A program made the position numbers and the translations under genes. From positions 2,480,001-2,544,000 of the forward strand of contig NZ_QYUQ01000002.1 of assembly GCF_003590835.1 (NCBI RefSeq): DNA of 64,000 nucleotides. Direction: 5' to 3'. The stretch's first letter is position 1. Each line of letters starts with the position of its first letter. Shown here piece by piece: positions 1-8,886 of this stretch. The notes below the pieces were generated by a model that had not been told where the DNA came from, did no database searches, and saw only the letters and a list, made by a program, of their open reading frames with translations. This DNA is from Noviherbaspirillum sedimenti. GTDB lineage: Bacteria > Pseudomonadota > Gammaproteobacteria > Burkholderiales > Burkholderiaceae_D.

Positions 1-465
1 GGTGCCGAAGTCAAGGGTGCGTACGCGCAGGGTCGAAAGGTATTAGTACTGACTGAGCGCACCGAACATCTCGACGCAATCAGGGCTGCCCTCGACGGTG
101 TGGCTTCAGCACTGTTCGTGCTGCACGGCAGAATGTCAAAGAAACAACGCGCAGCCCTCATTGCCGATCTGGATGCATTGCCGCCCGACGCGCCACGCAT
201 CTTGTTGGCTACTGGTAAACTTGTTGGGGAAGGCTTCGATCACCCGCCCCTCGATACGCTGGTGCTGGCTATGCCCATTTCCTGGAAGGGCACGTTGCAG
301 CAGTACGCTGGCCGCCTGCATCGCGAACACGCCAGCAAGACGAACGTGCGGATCATCGATTGCGTGGACACCGGCCACCCGGCGCTGCTACGGATGTGGG
401 ACAAGCGGCAGCGAGGCTACCGGGCGATGGGATACAGGATCGGCACCGGTGAGCCTTCGGAATGA
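1..465 (+). CDS. SF2 DEAD/DEAH-type helicase, C-terminal fragment (gene starts left of window)
   Basis: The frame is open from base 1 and ends in TGA at 463-465, giving the last 154 residues of a larger protein. It reads as the second RecA-like lobe of a superfamily-2 helicase. A motif V-like stretch (LVGEGFDHPPLDTLVLAMP) is followed by a motif VI-like QQYAGRLHRE containing the arginine finger pattern. The C-terminal tail (HPALLRMWDKRQRGY) resembles that of large helicases found in accessory defence or conflict loci, including restriction-type and TOTE-like proteins; that link is from memory. Substrate and partners cannot be told from this piece. No gene follows for several hundred bases, so it looks like the last gene of a mobile or defence island. 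Confidence 0.75.
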   Translation, partial: GAEVKGAYAQGRKVLVLTERTEHLDAIRAALDGVASALFVLHGRMSKKQRAALIADLDALPPDAPRILLATGKLVGEGFDHPPLDTLVLAMPISWKGTLQQYAGRLHREHASKTNVRIIDCVDTGHPALLRMWDKRQRGYRAMGYRIGTGEPSE

Positions 466-782
466 GGCAACGAATTTGCCAGAAACCGTCTGGCATTTCG
501 CAAATACCCGCAACAACCCGCGCCAGTACTCATAAGCTCGGGAGACCAGTCGGCACACGGTCAACCGTCCGCCACTAAAAACAGCAGTAGAAACCCCTGC
601 AATACGTGCTCAACTGAGGGCTTACGGTTGCCTCCCCTGGCTGGCACAGCCGATGAGGTTAAGGCATGGGGCGACCGAAATTTTCGGAACGTCTTCGGAG
701 TGCTCCCAGACGACTTTAATTTTCTCTAATACAGTGCTGACAACGTAACGCCCCCCACGAGACAGGCTGCAGAATTTTTTTT

Positions 783-802
783 GACGGTATCAGTGACGGT
801 AT
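783..802 (+). repeat. direct repeat of GACGGTAT, 12-bp period
   Basis: The octamer GACGGTAT occurs at 783-790 and again at 795-802, separated by CAGT, with A/T tracts on both sides. Closely spaced direct repeats like this can be arm or core sites for a tyrosine recombinase, but no integrase gene is visible, so this is only a candidate island-end feature. Confidence 0.35.
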
Positions 803-1025
803 TTCAGAATTTCAAAAAAAGAAAATCCTTTATCCATGCGGGTTTCCGCAGACTGTTCCACTCCACCTATCCCATGCAGGTCGGCTTTTTTTTGCGCACG
901 GATTTTTTGCGCGTCGGACCAAAGGAACTGTTCATCCGCGCATACTTTTTTGGCTGACGTCAAGGCAAGCGCGCGTACCGCGCCACCCTCATCGACCAGA
1001 TTGCCTTTGAAAGCCCCCTCCCTCC

Positions 1026-1106
1026 ATGGCGAACAACGACCAAGTTCTTCTTGATCGAATCGTCAAACTGCGTCACAGCGCTATAGCGGCTGCCCGGGCC
1101 CGATAG
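1026..1106 (+). pseudogene. possible truncated N-terminus of an accessory (AIPR-like) gene
   Basis: ATG at 1026 opens a 26-codon frame beginning MANNDQVLLDRIVKLRHS and ending in TAG at 1104-1106. The opening resembles the N-terminus of AIPR-type abortive-phage-resistance proteins as I recall them; nothing of the body of such a protein follows. The exosortase gene on the other strand begins its 3' end 20 bases later, so the fragment may have been cut when that locus was acquired. The identification is an inference from a very short stretch, and chance is a real alternative. Confidence 0.25.
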
Positions 1107-1125
1107 GCGCGCAGGCGCTGTGGAC

Positions 1126-2811
1126 TTACCAGTACGACCAGTGTCCGCTAACAAGCACATGGACAGACAGCAGCAGATTGGTCGTCATGTGCGCGACGAT
1201 GCAGTCCCACAACCTGCCTGTACGCTGGCGCACCAGATAGTAGACAGCGCCGGCAATTACGCCGGCCACGAAGAAACTGTGTAGCGCGCCGAACAGCAGC
1301 GAGGACAAGATGAAGGGCGCCCACCGGATCGGGCCGCCCGCCTGTCCAGCCGCATCTCCGCCGGAAAAAAACCCTGGAACATAGCCGCGGAATGCCAGCT
1401 CCTCGGCAATCGGAACCACCACCACAGTACCTGCCATGCGCAGCACTATCCACGCCGTCGACCAAAGCACGGACACGCCGAACAGACTGCCGCTGAATGC
1501 CCGATCCGCTTCAATCGAAGGCGGCACCAGCGCAATCCAGAGCAGGAAAACAAGCACACCGGCAAGCACCGGAAAAAGCCGGGGTGCGCCAGCGTCGAGA
1601 TCAAAGTGCTTCCACAGCAGGACGATAGCGCCGGCAGTGGCGATGGTCCTGAGCGGGTGCAGCCATTGAAAATCGGAAGAGAACGCAGAGGCGAGCAGCG
1701 TGGCGGCCAGCATCACGAGAAACGGAATGGCAAGCGCATTCCCAGCGTCGACCACGACCTCGCGCGCGCTGACATGGCGGCTGAAGAAGCTGCTGCGGCG
1801 CGCCAGGCCCACCATGCCCAGCACCACGGCGATGAAGAATATCCAGCCTGCGTTGACGTGAAACCCTTCCTTCGCCACGTCCGACGAAAACGACGAGCCT
1901 ATGGCGATCAGCAGGGCAATGCGCAGGCAATTCGACAACCAGATCGTCAGCGCGGCAACGGGAAAGAGCAGAAGCGCGGCGGGGAAGCGAAAGTCCTTGC
2001 TGAAACTGTGCAGATACCAGATGAGGAAGACGGTGATCATTCCTATGCCTTCATAGCCTGAACACAGGTGATCGATGATGACGTCGAATTGCGGTGTCCC
2101 GATGATCTTGGTCTGAAAATCGGCGTGGATATTGTTGTAAACCAGTTCGAGTAAGAACCTGACCACGGCAATGGTCGGCCCGCTGAGCCAGTCTTCCGAA
2201 CGCAGGGCCAGCGAATAGACAAGGAAATGGCTGAGCGGGAAAATGCAGGCAAGCAGGAATATCGCCTTTTGCTTCCGAACGAACCTGATCCAGTAATTTT
2301 TCGGGGCGATCAGTCCCAGCGACAATGCGGAAGTCAGGACGATGCTGGCAGCCAGCAAGGCGATCCACCAGCCTGAGGCCGGTCCGCCAGCGGCGGGCAT
2401 CGCAGTGAATGCGGTCGGCAGCAGCCTGCTTGCCGAAAAGAACAGCAGCACATAACCGGCGGCCTGCGGTATCAGCAGTCGTTGCCAGCGATAGCTTCCT
2501 GCGTCTTCCAGCAGCGCATCCCAGAGCGGCCTGAACCGGGTCGACAGAAAAAGGAACACGCCAAGCCCGAAATACAGCAAGGGCTGGAACAATCCCCCCG
2601 GTATCGAGAGAAACCCACCGTCAGTCCTGGGATGTATCGTCAGCTTGAGGACGGCCGCCTGGGCCGCAATATAGACCAGCAGCAGAATGATGCGGCGCTC
2701 GGCCGCAAAACGCCATGGCATGGCCTTGCTGGGATGCGCAATTGCGCCCGCCTGTGGCGGCAATGAATGGTCTGCTCGCAAAGTGGAATCGGTGGCAATG
2801 GGCCTATGCAT
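1126..2811 (-). CDS. xrtE: exosortase E fused to a CPBP/CAAX protease (VPEID-CTERM system)
   Basis: A 561-residue polytopic inner-membrane protein made of two modules. Residues about 40-345 form the exosortase, a transpeptidase-like enzyme that processes C-terminal sorting tails. Its candidate catalytic residues are Cys250 (HLCSGYEG), Arg297 (SNCLRIAL) and His318 (GFHVNAGW). Residues about 360-560 form a CPBP/CAAX-type intramembrane protease, with EE at 470-471 and Arg475 (EELAFRG), His511 in FGALH, and His541/Asn545 in AHMTTN. This fusion is the hallmark of the exosortase E family, which is paired with VPEID-CTERM substrates. The gene lies 84 bp downstream of such a substrate on the same strand, probably in one transcript. 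No exopolysaccharide locus or other PEP-CTERM gene lies nearby. Confidence 0.9.
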   Translation of the reverse strand: MHRPIATDSTLRADHSLPPQAGAIAHPSKAMPWRFAAERRIILLLVYIAAQAAVLKLTIHPRTDGGFLSIPGGLFQPLLYFGLGVFLFLSTRFRPLWDALLEDAGSYRWQRLLIPQAAGYVLLFFSASRLLPTAFTAMPAAGGPASGWWIALLAASIVLTSALSLGLIAPKNYWIRFVRKQKAIFLLACIFPLSHFLVYSLALRSEDWLSGPTIAVVRFLLELVYNNIHADFQTKIIGTPQFDVIIDHLCSGYEGIGMITVFLIWYLHSFSKDFRFPAALLLFPVAALTIWLSNCLRIALLIAIGSSFSSDVAKEGFHVNAGWIFFIAVVLGMVGLARRSSFFSRHVSAREVVVDAGNALAIPFLVMLAATLLASAFSSDFQWLHPLRTIATAGAIVLLWKHFDLDAGAPRLFPVLAGVLVFLLWIALVPPSIEADRAFSGSLFGVSVLWSTAWIVLRMAGTVVVVPIAEELAFRGYVPGFFSGGDAAGQAGGPIRWAPFILSSLLFGALHSFFVAGVIAGAVYYLVRQRTGRLWDCIVAHMTTNLLLSVHVLVSGHWSYW

Positions 2812-2895
2812 CAGCCGCCGGCGCCGCCGGACAAGCAGCCAGCGGAAAATGCGGCGACAGGGAACATGGCGTTGGGCATGCCGACGCCTCTCACA

Positions 2896-3126
2896 TCAAA
2901 GTGTGTCCGGCCTGGATGAACGCTTGTCGCGCCGACGGGCCAGGCTAAGGATGCCGCCGAGAAGAGCAACCGCAAGCACGACATTGCTGCCGTCGATTTC
3001 GGGCGCATGCAGCCTATTCCTATGACCATAAGCATGACCATTCCCATTCCCATTTTGGCCATTCCCCTGGGCAAAGGTAAGCAGTGGAGCAAGAAGAAGT
3101 GACGTGACTACAATTTTACGGATCAT
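2896..3126 (-). CDS. VPEID-CTERM-type small secreted protein, likely exosortase substrate
   Basis: A 76-residue protein. ATG at 3126 is chosen because a good AAGGAG ribosome site lies just upstream; a longer frame to 3180 has none. Residues 1-20 form a signal peptide ending TFAQ. Residues 21-40 are a tiny Asn/Gly/His-rich segment (GNGQNGNGNGHAYG). Residues 41-45 are APEID, a variant of the VPEID sorting motif. A hydrophobic helix (about 47-62) and a basic RRR cluster at 64-66 follow, the usual tripartite sorting tail. If the signal peptide and tail are both removed, the mature product is only about 20 residues. The role of the peptide is unknown. Its exosortase is the next gene downstream. 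Confidence 0.85.
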   Translation of the reverse strand: MIRKIVVTSLLLAPLLTFAQGNGQNGNGNGHAYGHRNRLHAPEIDGSNVVLAVALLGGILSLARRRDKRSSRPDTL

Positions 3127-3324
3127 GGTCTGGCTCCTTTCAACGATAACGGTAAATGAACATTTTCTGGGATGTTTCACAATACCCCGCGCATTCGGGC
3201 GCTTGTTGAGAAAGCGCAGAAAAGGAATACGCGCTCAAAAAGGAATCGTTTAGCGATTGAGTCGCAGGCTCCGACATCACAACGAGAGTTCGCCCCGCAA
3301 GGCCGTGATTCGTCCGGGTTGCAG

Positions 3325-3726
3325 CTAGCAAGTGAGGTAGGCGCCCGGCACGACCATGGCGCCATCATTGCGCCCGTTTTCGGGCAAAAGCGCTTCGGCC
3401 TGAATGTCGCCCGCATCCGACACCTTGAAGACGGCAACCGACTCGGCAAGTTGCTGAGATTGCAGCTGGAGACTGCTGGCAGCCAGAGCTGTTTCCTTGA
3501 CGAGCCTGGCGTTTTGGCGAGTGACTCCTTCTATTTCTGCTGCCGCTTGATTGATCAGATCAATCCCGCTGCTTTGTTGGACCGTGGCAGCGCTGATCTC
3601 GCTCATCAGGTCGGTCACGCGTTGCACGCTTTGCATGATCTTCTGCATGGTTTGTCCGGCGTCCCCGACCAGTTCGCTCCCTGCATGTACCTGGCTACCC
3701 AGCGGGATTGCGTTGGCAGTGTCTAA
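3325..3726 (-). pseudogene. methyl-accepting chemotaxis protein, C-terminal remnant
   Basis: The frame, open from just after a TAA near 3727 down to TAG at 3325-3327, encodes the end of a chemoreceptor signalling domain. It includes SVQRVTDLMSEIS, QQSSGIDLINQA and VTRQNARLVKE, followed by the usual short tail after a FKV-like end. Full chemoreceptors are over 500 residues. Here the ligand domain, membrane helices, HAMP domain and most of the coiled coil, including the kinase-contact tip, are absent, and no ribosome site precedes the fragment. It is therefore called a 5'-truncated remnant. It lies between the exosortase pair and the benzoate operon, in a stretch with other gene scars. Confidence 0.8.
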
Positions 3727-3797
3727 TTATATTTCACGCCATCTGCATTCGCAGCGACTCAGAGAATGATCAAGGCATGACATTAATTTTTTAAAAG

Positions 3798-3825
3798 AAA
3801 AACGGGCACGACAAGGCCCGTTTTT
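3798..3825 (-). terminator. intrinsic terminator downstream of benD
   Basis: A 10-bp inverted repeat (AAAAACGGGC at 3798-3807, GCCCGTTTTT at 3816-3825) with an 8-base loop. On the minus strand it is followed by a T-rich stretch, so it can end transcription of the ben operon; it was probably the terminator of the porin whose last codons remain beside it. Confidence 0.8.
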
Positions 3826-3866
3826 CACTTTGCGACAGTCACCCGCGAGGGTGAGCCCCTCATCAA

Positions 3867-3905
3867 TTAAAAGGTGTGCTTCACGCCCAGAGCAAACGAC
3901 CGGGA
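3867..3905 (-). pseudogene. last codons of a lost outer-membrane porin gene
   Basis: Directly after the benD stop codon, in the same frame, the minus strand reads 12 codons ending SFALGVKHTF and then TAA at 3867-3869. A final amphipathic strand ending in Phe (ALGVKHTF) is the standard C-terminus of Gram-negative trimeric porins, recognised by the BAM machinery. No other porin sequence is present. It appears that a porin gene once lay at this end of the ben cluster and was deleted down to its tail and terminator. Short length is the main limit on confidence. Confidence 0.65.
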
Positions 3906-4691
3906 TCAGCCCTGGTCGCCGCCGCCCACCGGCAAAATGGTGCCGGTGATGTAGGAAGCTTCGTCGGAAGCCAGGAACAGGATGGCGCGCACCTGCTCGT
4001 CGATGGTGCCGTAACGGCCCATCAAGGTGGATGCTTTGGTCTGGTCGACAATACCCTGATACCAGACTTCTTCCTGTGGCGACAACTTGACTGGATTGCG
4101 CGGCACCTTGCGCGGCGGCGCTTCGGTGCCACCAGTGGCTACCGCATTGACGCGGATGCCGTCGGCCGCATGTTCCAGCGCCAGGCTGACGGTCATGGCA
4201 TTGACGCCGCCCTTGGAGGCCGAGTAGGGAATGCGATAGATGCCGCGCGTGGCGATCGACGAAATATTGACGATCACGCCCGCCTTGCGCTCCACCATGC
4301 CCGGCAATACAGCGCGGCACGACCAAAGCGTGGGGAACAGCGAGCGGCGCACTTCCGCCTCGATCTCCGCTTCCTGGTATTCCTGGTAAGGCTTGGCCCA
4401 AATGGTGCCGCCGACATTATTGATCATCACATCAACGCGGTCATGGGCATCAAGCGCGCTCTGCACCACCTTCTGCGCGCCGGCATAGGTTTCCAGGTCG
4501 GCATACACCGTCAGCACCTTGCCGCCTTGCGCGCTGATTTCCGCCGCCACTTCCTCTAACAGCTCGGAACGGTCGGCCAGCACCAGCAGTGCGCCCTCTT
4601 CGGCGGCAGCCAGCGCCACGCCACGGCCGATGCCTTGCGCGGCGCCGGTGATGATGACAACCTTGTCGGTAAAACGAGTATAGGTACGCAT
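3906..4691 (-). CDS. benD: benzoate diol dehydrogenase (BenD)
   Basis: A 261-residue short-chain dehydrogenase. It oxidises the cis-dihydrodiol made from benzoate by BenABC to catechol with loss of CO2 and reduction of NAD+. The nucleotide-binding TGAAQGIGRG lies near residue 20, NNVGG follows in the middle, and the catalytic Ser and YSASK pair is in NISSIATRGIYRIPYSASKG. ATG at 4691 is chosen because it gives the usual short N-terminus (MRTYTRFTDKV) just after the benC stop at 4697-4699. Fourth and last gene of the operon; its stop abuts a porin scar and then a terminator. An equivalent toluate or anthranilate-type role cannot be excluded. Confidence 0.92.
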   Translation of the reverse strand: MRTYTRFTDKVVIITGAAQGIGRGVALAAAEEGALLVLADRSELLEEVAAEISAQGGKVLTVYADLETYAGAQKVVQSALDAHDRVDVMINNVGGTIWAKPYQEYQEAEIEAEVRRSLFPTLWSCRAVLPGMVERKAGVIVNISSIATRGIYRIPYSASKGGVNAMTVSLALEHAADGIRVNAVATGGTEAPPRKVPRNPVKLSPQEEVWYQGIVDQTKASTLMGRYGTIDEQVRAILFLASDEASYITGTILPVGGGDQG

Positions 4692-4696
4692 GATGA

Positions 4697-5740
<1,044 letters not shown>

Positions 5741-6232
5741 TTAAATGTGGTAGATGTCAATCACCTGATTGATGTAATCGTTTTTCAGCACCACGTACTT
5801 GTTCAGGATTTTCGGGCTGTCGCCGGAAAAGTCGATGACGTAACGCGACATGCCGAAGTAGCTGTAGTTGGTCTTGTAGCGATGGCTCAGGGTGTTCCAG
5901 TTGAAGCGCACCGTGCAGACGTCGCCTTCGCGATTTTCCAGCTCGATATTGGCGATGTTGTGGCTGGTGCGGGTATCCGGCATGGTGGCGCTGGAGCGCT
6001 CGGTCTTGATGCGGAATATGCGGTCTTCCAGGCCCTGGCGGTTCGGATAGTAGATCAGCGAGATCTCGCGCTGCGGGTCGGTGGTCAGCTTGTCGCGGTC
6101 ATCCCACGACGGCATCCAGAAGACGGCCTCCGGGTGATAGCATTCCAGCCATGCCTCCCATTGTTCGTCATCCAGCAGGCGGGCTTCGCGGTACAGGAAG
6201 CTGTTGATGGCGGCGATATCAATGCTCTTCAT
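5741..6232 (-). CDS. benB: benzoate 1,2-dioxygenase, small (beta) subunit (BenB)
   Basis: A 163-residue structural subunit of the ring-hydroxylating dioxygenase. It has the cone-shaped fold of the SnoaL/NTF2-like beta subunits and packs with BenA in an alpha3-beta3 complex. Sequence features typical of the family are [17 protein letters not shown] near the start and the conserved PSWDDRDK segment. Its start codon overlaps the benA stop (ATGA), which indicates coupled translation and fixed stoichiometry. The length matches the family. Confidence 0.94.
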   Translation of the reverse strand: MKSIDIAAINSFLYREARLLDDEQWEAWLECYHPEAVFWMPSWDDRDKLTTDPQREISLIYYPNRQGLEDRIFRIKTERSSATMPDTRTSHNIANIELENREGDVCTVRFNWNTLSHRYKTNYSYFGMSRYVIDFSGDSPKILNKYVVLKNDYINQVIDIYHI

Positions 6233-7596
6233 TTTTGTTCTCCTTCTGCACGCAAGGCTTTTTTCATGACTTCCAGCCAGTGGCGATGCTGCACGGTGTA
6301 CAAACCTTCGTCCTCGTTCTTGATGCCGGACATGACCGGGTTCAAGCCGATCTTCTTTGCCTCGTCATCAGGGCCATCGATCCAGTGCTTGGAACCGCGG
6401 CACATGTCGTTCCACTCCAGGGCGCTACCGGCATAGCCTTGCTGGCAAGCGCGGAATTCTTCCAGGTCGTCCGGTGTGGCCATGCCGCTGGCATTGAAGA
6501 AGTCCTCGTACTGGCGGATGCGGCGCGCACGCGCTTCGTCGGATTCGCCCTTGGGGGCAATGCAGTAGATCGTCACTTCGGTCTTGTTGACCGACAGCGG
6601 ACGCACGACGCGGATTTGCGTGCTGAATTGATCCATCAGATACACGTTCGGATACAGGCACAGGTTGCGCGAGTTATGCAGCATCCAGTGCGCCTTCTCG
6701 GCGCCGCAGCGCTCGACCAGCTCTTCGCGACGCAGGTAGTTGGGACGATCTTCCGGATTGGCGAAACGGCTCCACAGCACCATGTGGCCCTGCTCGAAGG
6801 CGTAGAATCCGCCGCCGAGCTTGCCCCATTGGCCGGCGTCCAGCGCGCGGATATTGTCTTCGCGCGCAGCTTCCTGCTTGCGGTGGCTGGTGGTGGCGGC
6901 ATAGTTCCAGTGCACGGCCGAAACGTGATAGCCATCCGCGCCGTTTTCCGCTCCCAGCTTCCAGTTGCCCTCGAAGGTATAGGTGGAGGAACCGCGCAAG
7001 ACTTCCAGGCCCTCGGCCGACTGCTCCACCATGATGTCGATCATCTTGGCGGCTTCGCCCAGATACTCGGCCAGCGGCGCCACGTCCGGGTTGATGCTGC
7101 CGAACAGGAAGCCACGGTAGTTTTCAAAACGGCCGAGCTTTTTCAGGTCGTGCGAGCCTTCCTTGTTGAAGCAATCGGGATAGCCCGCACCTTCCGGATC
7201 CTTGACCTTCAGCAACTTGCCGCTGTTGTTGAAAGTCCAGCCATGGAACGGGCAGGTATAGGTGGCCTTGTTGCCACTCTTATAACGCGCCAGCATGGCG
7301 CCGCGATGGCTGCAGGAATTGATCATCGCATTCAGTTCGCCCTGGCGGTTGCGCGCGATGATGATGGGCTGGCGGCCGATATACGTCGTGTAATAGTCGT
7401 TATTGTCTGGAATCTGGCTCTCGTGGGCCAGATAAATCCAGTTGCCCTCGAAAACATGCTTCATTTCCAGTTCAAACAAGGCTTCGTCGGTGAATACGCT
7501 GCGATGTACGCGGTAGTCGCCGGTTTCCTTGTTTTCGACCAGATAGTCGTCCAGGCTCTTCAGTTTCGGATTGTTGTCCGGATGGGTAGCGATCAT
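6229..7596 (-). CDS. benA: benzoate 1,2-dioxygenase, large (alpha) subunit (BenA)
   Basis: A 455-residue catalytic subunit that inserts both atoms of O2 into benzoate to give the 1,2-cis-diol carboxylate. The Rieske centre ligands are Cys95, His97, Cys115 and His118 (CSHRG ... CPFHGW). The mononuclear iron site lies around Glu217, Asn218, Asp221, His224 and His229 ([14 protein letters not shown]). First gene of the benABCD operon; the gene faces the LysR regulator across about 180 bp of control region. Catechol ring-cleavage genes (cat or pca) are not in this window, so the pathway continues elsewhere. Related toluate dioxygenases are hard to tell apart by eye. Confidence 0.95.
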   Translation of the reverse strand: MIATHPDNNPKLKSLDDYLVENKETGDYRVHRSVFTDEALFELEMKHVFEGNWIYLAHESQIPDNNDYYTTYIGRQPIIIARNRQGELNAMINSCSHRGAMLARYKSGNKATYTCPFHGWTFNNSGKLLKVKDPEGAGYPDCFNKEGSHDLKKLGRFENYRGFLFGSINPDVAPLAEYLGEAAKMIDIMVEQSAEGLEVLRGSSTYTFEGNWKLGAENGADGYHVSAVHWNYAATTSHRKQEAAREDNIRALDAGQWGKLGGGFYAFEQGHMVLWSRFANPEDRPNYLRREELVERCGAEKAHWMLHNSRNLCLYPNVYLMDQFSTQIRVVRPLSVNKTEVTIYCIAPKGESDEARARRIRQYEDFFNASGMATPDDLEEFRACQQGYAGSALEWNDMCRGSKHWIDGPDDEAKKIGLNPVMSGIKNEDEGLYTVQHRHWLEVMKKALRAEGEQK

Positions 7597-7678
7597 GTAT
7601 GTCTCCTAGCGGAAATTTAGTTGGCCGGCATCTGTGCCGAAACAATCTCAACCGATCGTGCGATATTATTAAGGTATA

Positions 7679-7692
7679 AAATTGATCAATTT
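7679..7692. promoter_or_regulatory. 14-bp palindrome in the benA upstream region
   Basis: AAATTGATCAATTT is a perfect palindrome in an AT-rich patch 83 bp upstream of the benA start. The patch also holds TATAC and AATAAT stretches that could serve the benA promoter on the minus strand. No specific regulator is assigned. Confidence 0.4.
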
Positions 7693-7756
7693 CGATTTGA
7701 TCTGGACGATACATCCAGCCATTTCGCGACGTCCAACACTGAATTAGTATTGCTCA

Positions 7757-7771
7757 ATACCACACAGGTAT
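7757..7771. promoter_or_regulatory. candidate BenM/CatM-type operator (ATAC-N7-GTAT)
   Basis: ATAC at 7757-7760 and GTAT at 7768-7771 are separated by 7 bases, exactly the LysR-type consensus known for BenM, CatM and related regulators. The site touches the start region of the regulator gene and lies about 160 bp upstream of benA. It fits both autoregulation and activation of benABCD in response to benzoate or muconate. A second copy of the pattern occurs upstream of the transporter gene at 12369-12383. Confidence 0.7.
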
Positions 7772-7775
7772 GAAC

Positions 7776-8690
7776 ATGGAACTGCGCCATCTGCGCTACT
7801 TTGTCGCTGTCGCGGAAGAGCGGAATTTCACCCGCGCCGCCGAGCGCCTGCACATTGCCCAGCCGCCCCTGAGCCGGCAAATCCAGCAACTGGAAGAGGA
7901 GTTGGGCGTCACCCTGTTCGAACGCGGTTCGCGCCCGCTCAAGCTGACCGAAGCGGGCCGGTTCTGCCTTGCCCACGCCCAGCAATTGCTGGCGCAGACT
8001 GCCGAACTGAAGGCAATGACCCAGCGCGTGGGGCAGATCGAGCGCAAGATGTCAGTCGGCTTCGTGGCCTCGACCCTGTACGGCATGCTGCCCAAAATCA
8101 TCCGCCGCTTCCGCGCCGAATACAGTGAAGTCGCACTGAGCCTGCACGAAATGACCACCATGGAGCAGATCAAGGCACTCAAGGAAGGCAAGATTGATGT
8201 CGGCTTCGGCCGCATCCGCCATGAAGATCCGAACGTGCGGCGCATCGTGCTGCGCGAGGAACGACTGATGGCGGCACTGCCCTCCGAACATCCGCTCACC
8301 CTCGCCAAGCCCACCCTGACCTTGCTGGACCTGGTGCCCGAAACGCTGATCATTTATCCCAAGGCGCCGCGCCCCAGCTATGCCGACCAGGTGCTGGCAG
8401 CCTTCCAGGATCGCGCCCTCACGCCGCACAAGATCGTGGAAGCGAGGGAATTGCAGATTGCCCTGGGCCTGGTGGCCGCCGGCGAGGGCGTGAGCATCCT
8501 GCCCAGCAGCATGCTCAACCTCCGACGCAGCGATGTCACCTACATGGAATTGAACGAACAAAACCTGGTTTCTCCCATCATCATGAGCATGCGCATGCGG
8601 GATGAATCGCCAGACATCAAGGCCTTGCTGAACCTGATCTACGACCTGTATGACGAGGAAAATATCGAGTACAAAAAGGAACTCTGGTGA
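7776..8690 (+). CDS. LysR-family regulator, BenM/CatM-like
   Basis: A 304-residue transcription regulator. The N-terminal winged helix-turn-helix (residues 1-60, MELRHLRYFVAVAEE ... PPLSRQIQQLE) is close to BenM/CatM/CatR-type proteins. The rest is the two-lobed effector-binding domain, with GFGR and LGLVAAGEGVSILP typical of this subgroup. ATG at 7776 is preferred because it gives the standard MELRHLRYF start; an ATG two codons earlier overlaps the operator. The gene is divergent from benABCD, the classic arrangement for a benzoate- or muconate-responsive activator. Whether it is BenM-, BenR- or CatR-like cannot be settled by eye. Confidence 0.9.
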   Translation: MELRHLRYFVAVAEERNFTRAAERLHIAQPPLSRQIQQLEEELGVTLFERGSRPLKLTEAGRFCLAHAQQLLAQTAELKAMTQRVGQIERKMSVGFVASTLYGMLPKIIRRFRAEYSEVALSLHEMTTMEQIKALKEGKIDVGFGRIRHEDPNVRRIVLREERLMAALPSEHPLTLAKPTLTLLDLVPETLIIYPKAPRPSYADQVLAAFQDRALTPHKIVEARELQIALGLVAAGEGVSILPSSMLNLRRSDVTYMELNEQNLVSPIIMSMRMRDESPDIKALLNLIYDLYDEENIEYKKELW

Positions 8691-8715
8691 ATGCCGAGGC
8701 CCATAAATGATAAAA

Positions 8716-8759
8716 TTCGGGCAAACTTCGGGCAAACTTCGGGCAAACTTCGGGTACAC
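8716..8759 (+). repeat. 11-bp tandem repeat, four units
   Basis: The unit TTCGGGCAAAC is repeated exactly three times (8716-8726, 8727-8737, 8738-8748), and a fourth, altered copy (TTCGGGTACAC) follows at 8749-8759. The array lies between the LysR regulator and the next gene. The 11-bp period is close to one helical turn, so it could be a phased protein-binding array, or simply slippage-prone sequence. Confidence 0.85.
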
Positions 8760-8886
8760 TTTGCCCTATCTTGCGGCATTTTATGCAGTCGCAAGCGGTT
8801 GATTCTTTAGGGTTTTTACCCCCGACCGAAAAATCTGCCAGGCATCCCGTTCCCATCCCCGCTTTCCCATCGCAACGGAGTTCGAC

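Larger units (their letters stand above)
466..1125. other. gene-poor stretch at the edge of an accessory island
   Basis: No convincing intact gene lies between the helicase stop and the exosortase gene. The stretch is less GC-rich than the rest and has several poly-T/poly-A tracts (around 773-782, 813-820 and 884-891). It contains a close direct repeat (783-802) and a short open frame that looks like a truncated gene start (1026-1106). Open frames at 836-1054 (+) and 960-1160 (-) show no recognisable protein and were not called. The mix suggests a recombination scar at an island boundary, but no integrase or tRNA attachment site is visible. Confidence 0.5.

Noticed and set aside
836..1160. 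Two overlapping open frames on opposite strands in the left gap
   Set aside because: Neither has recognisable features, a good ribosome site or gene-like composition.
8716..8759. Tandem repeat considered as a CRISPR array
   Set aside because: The unit is 11 bp with no spacers and no cas genes are nearby.
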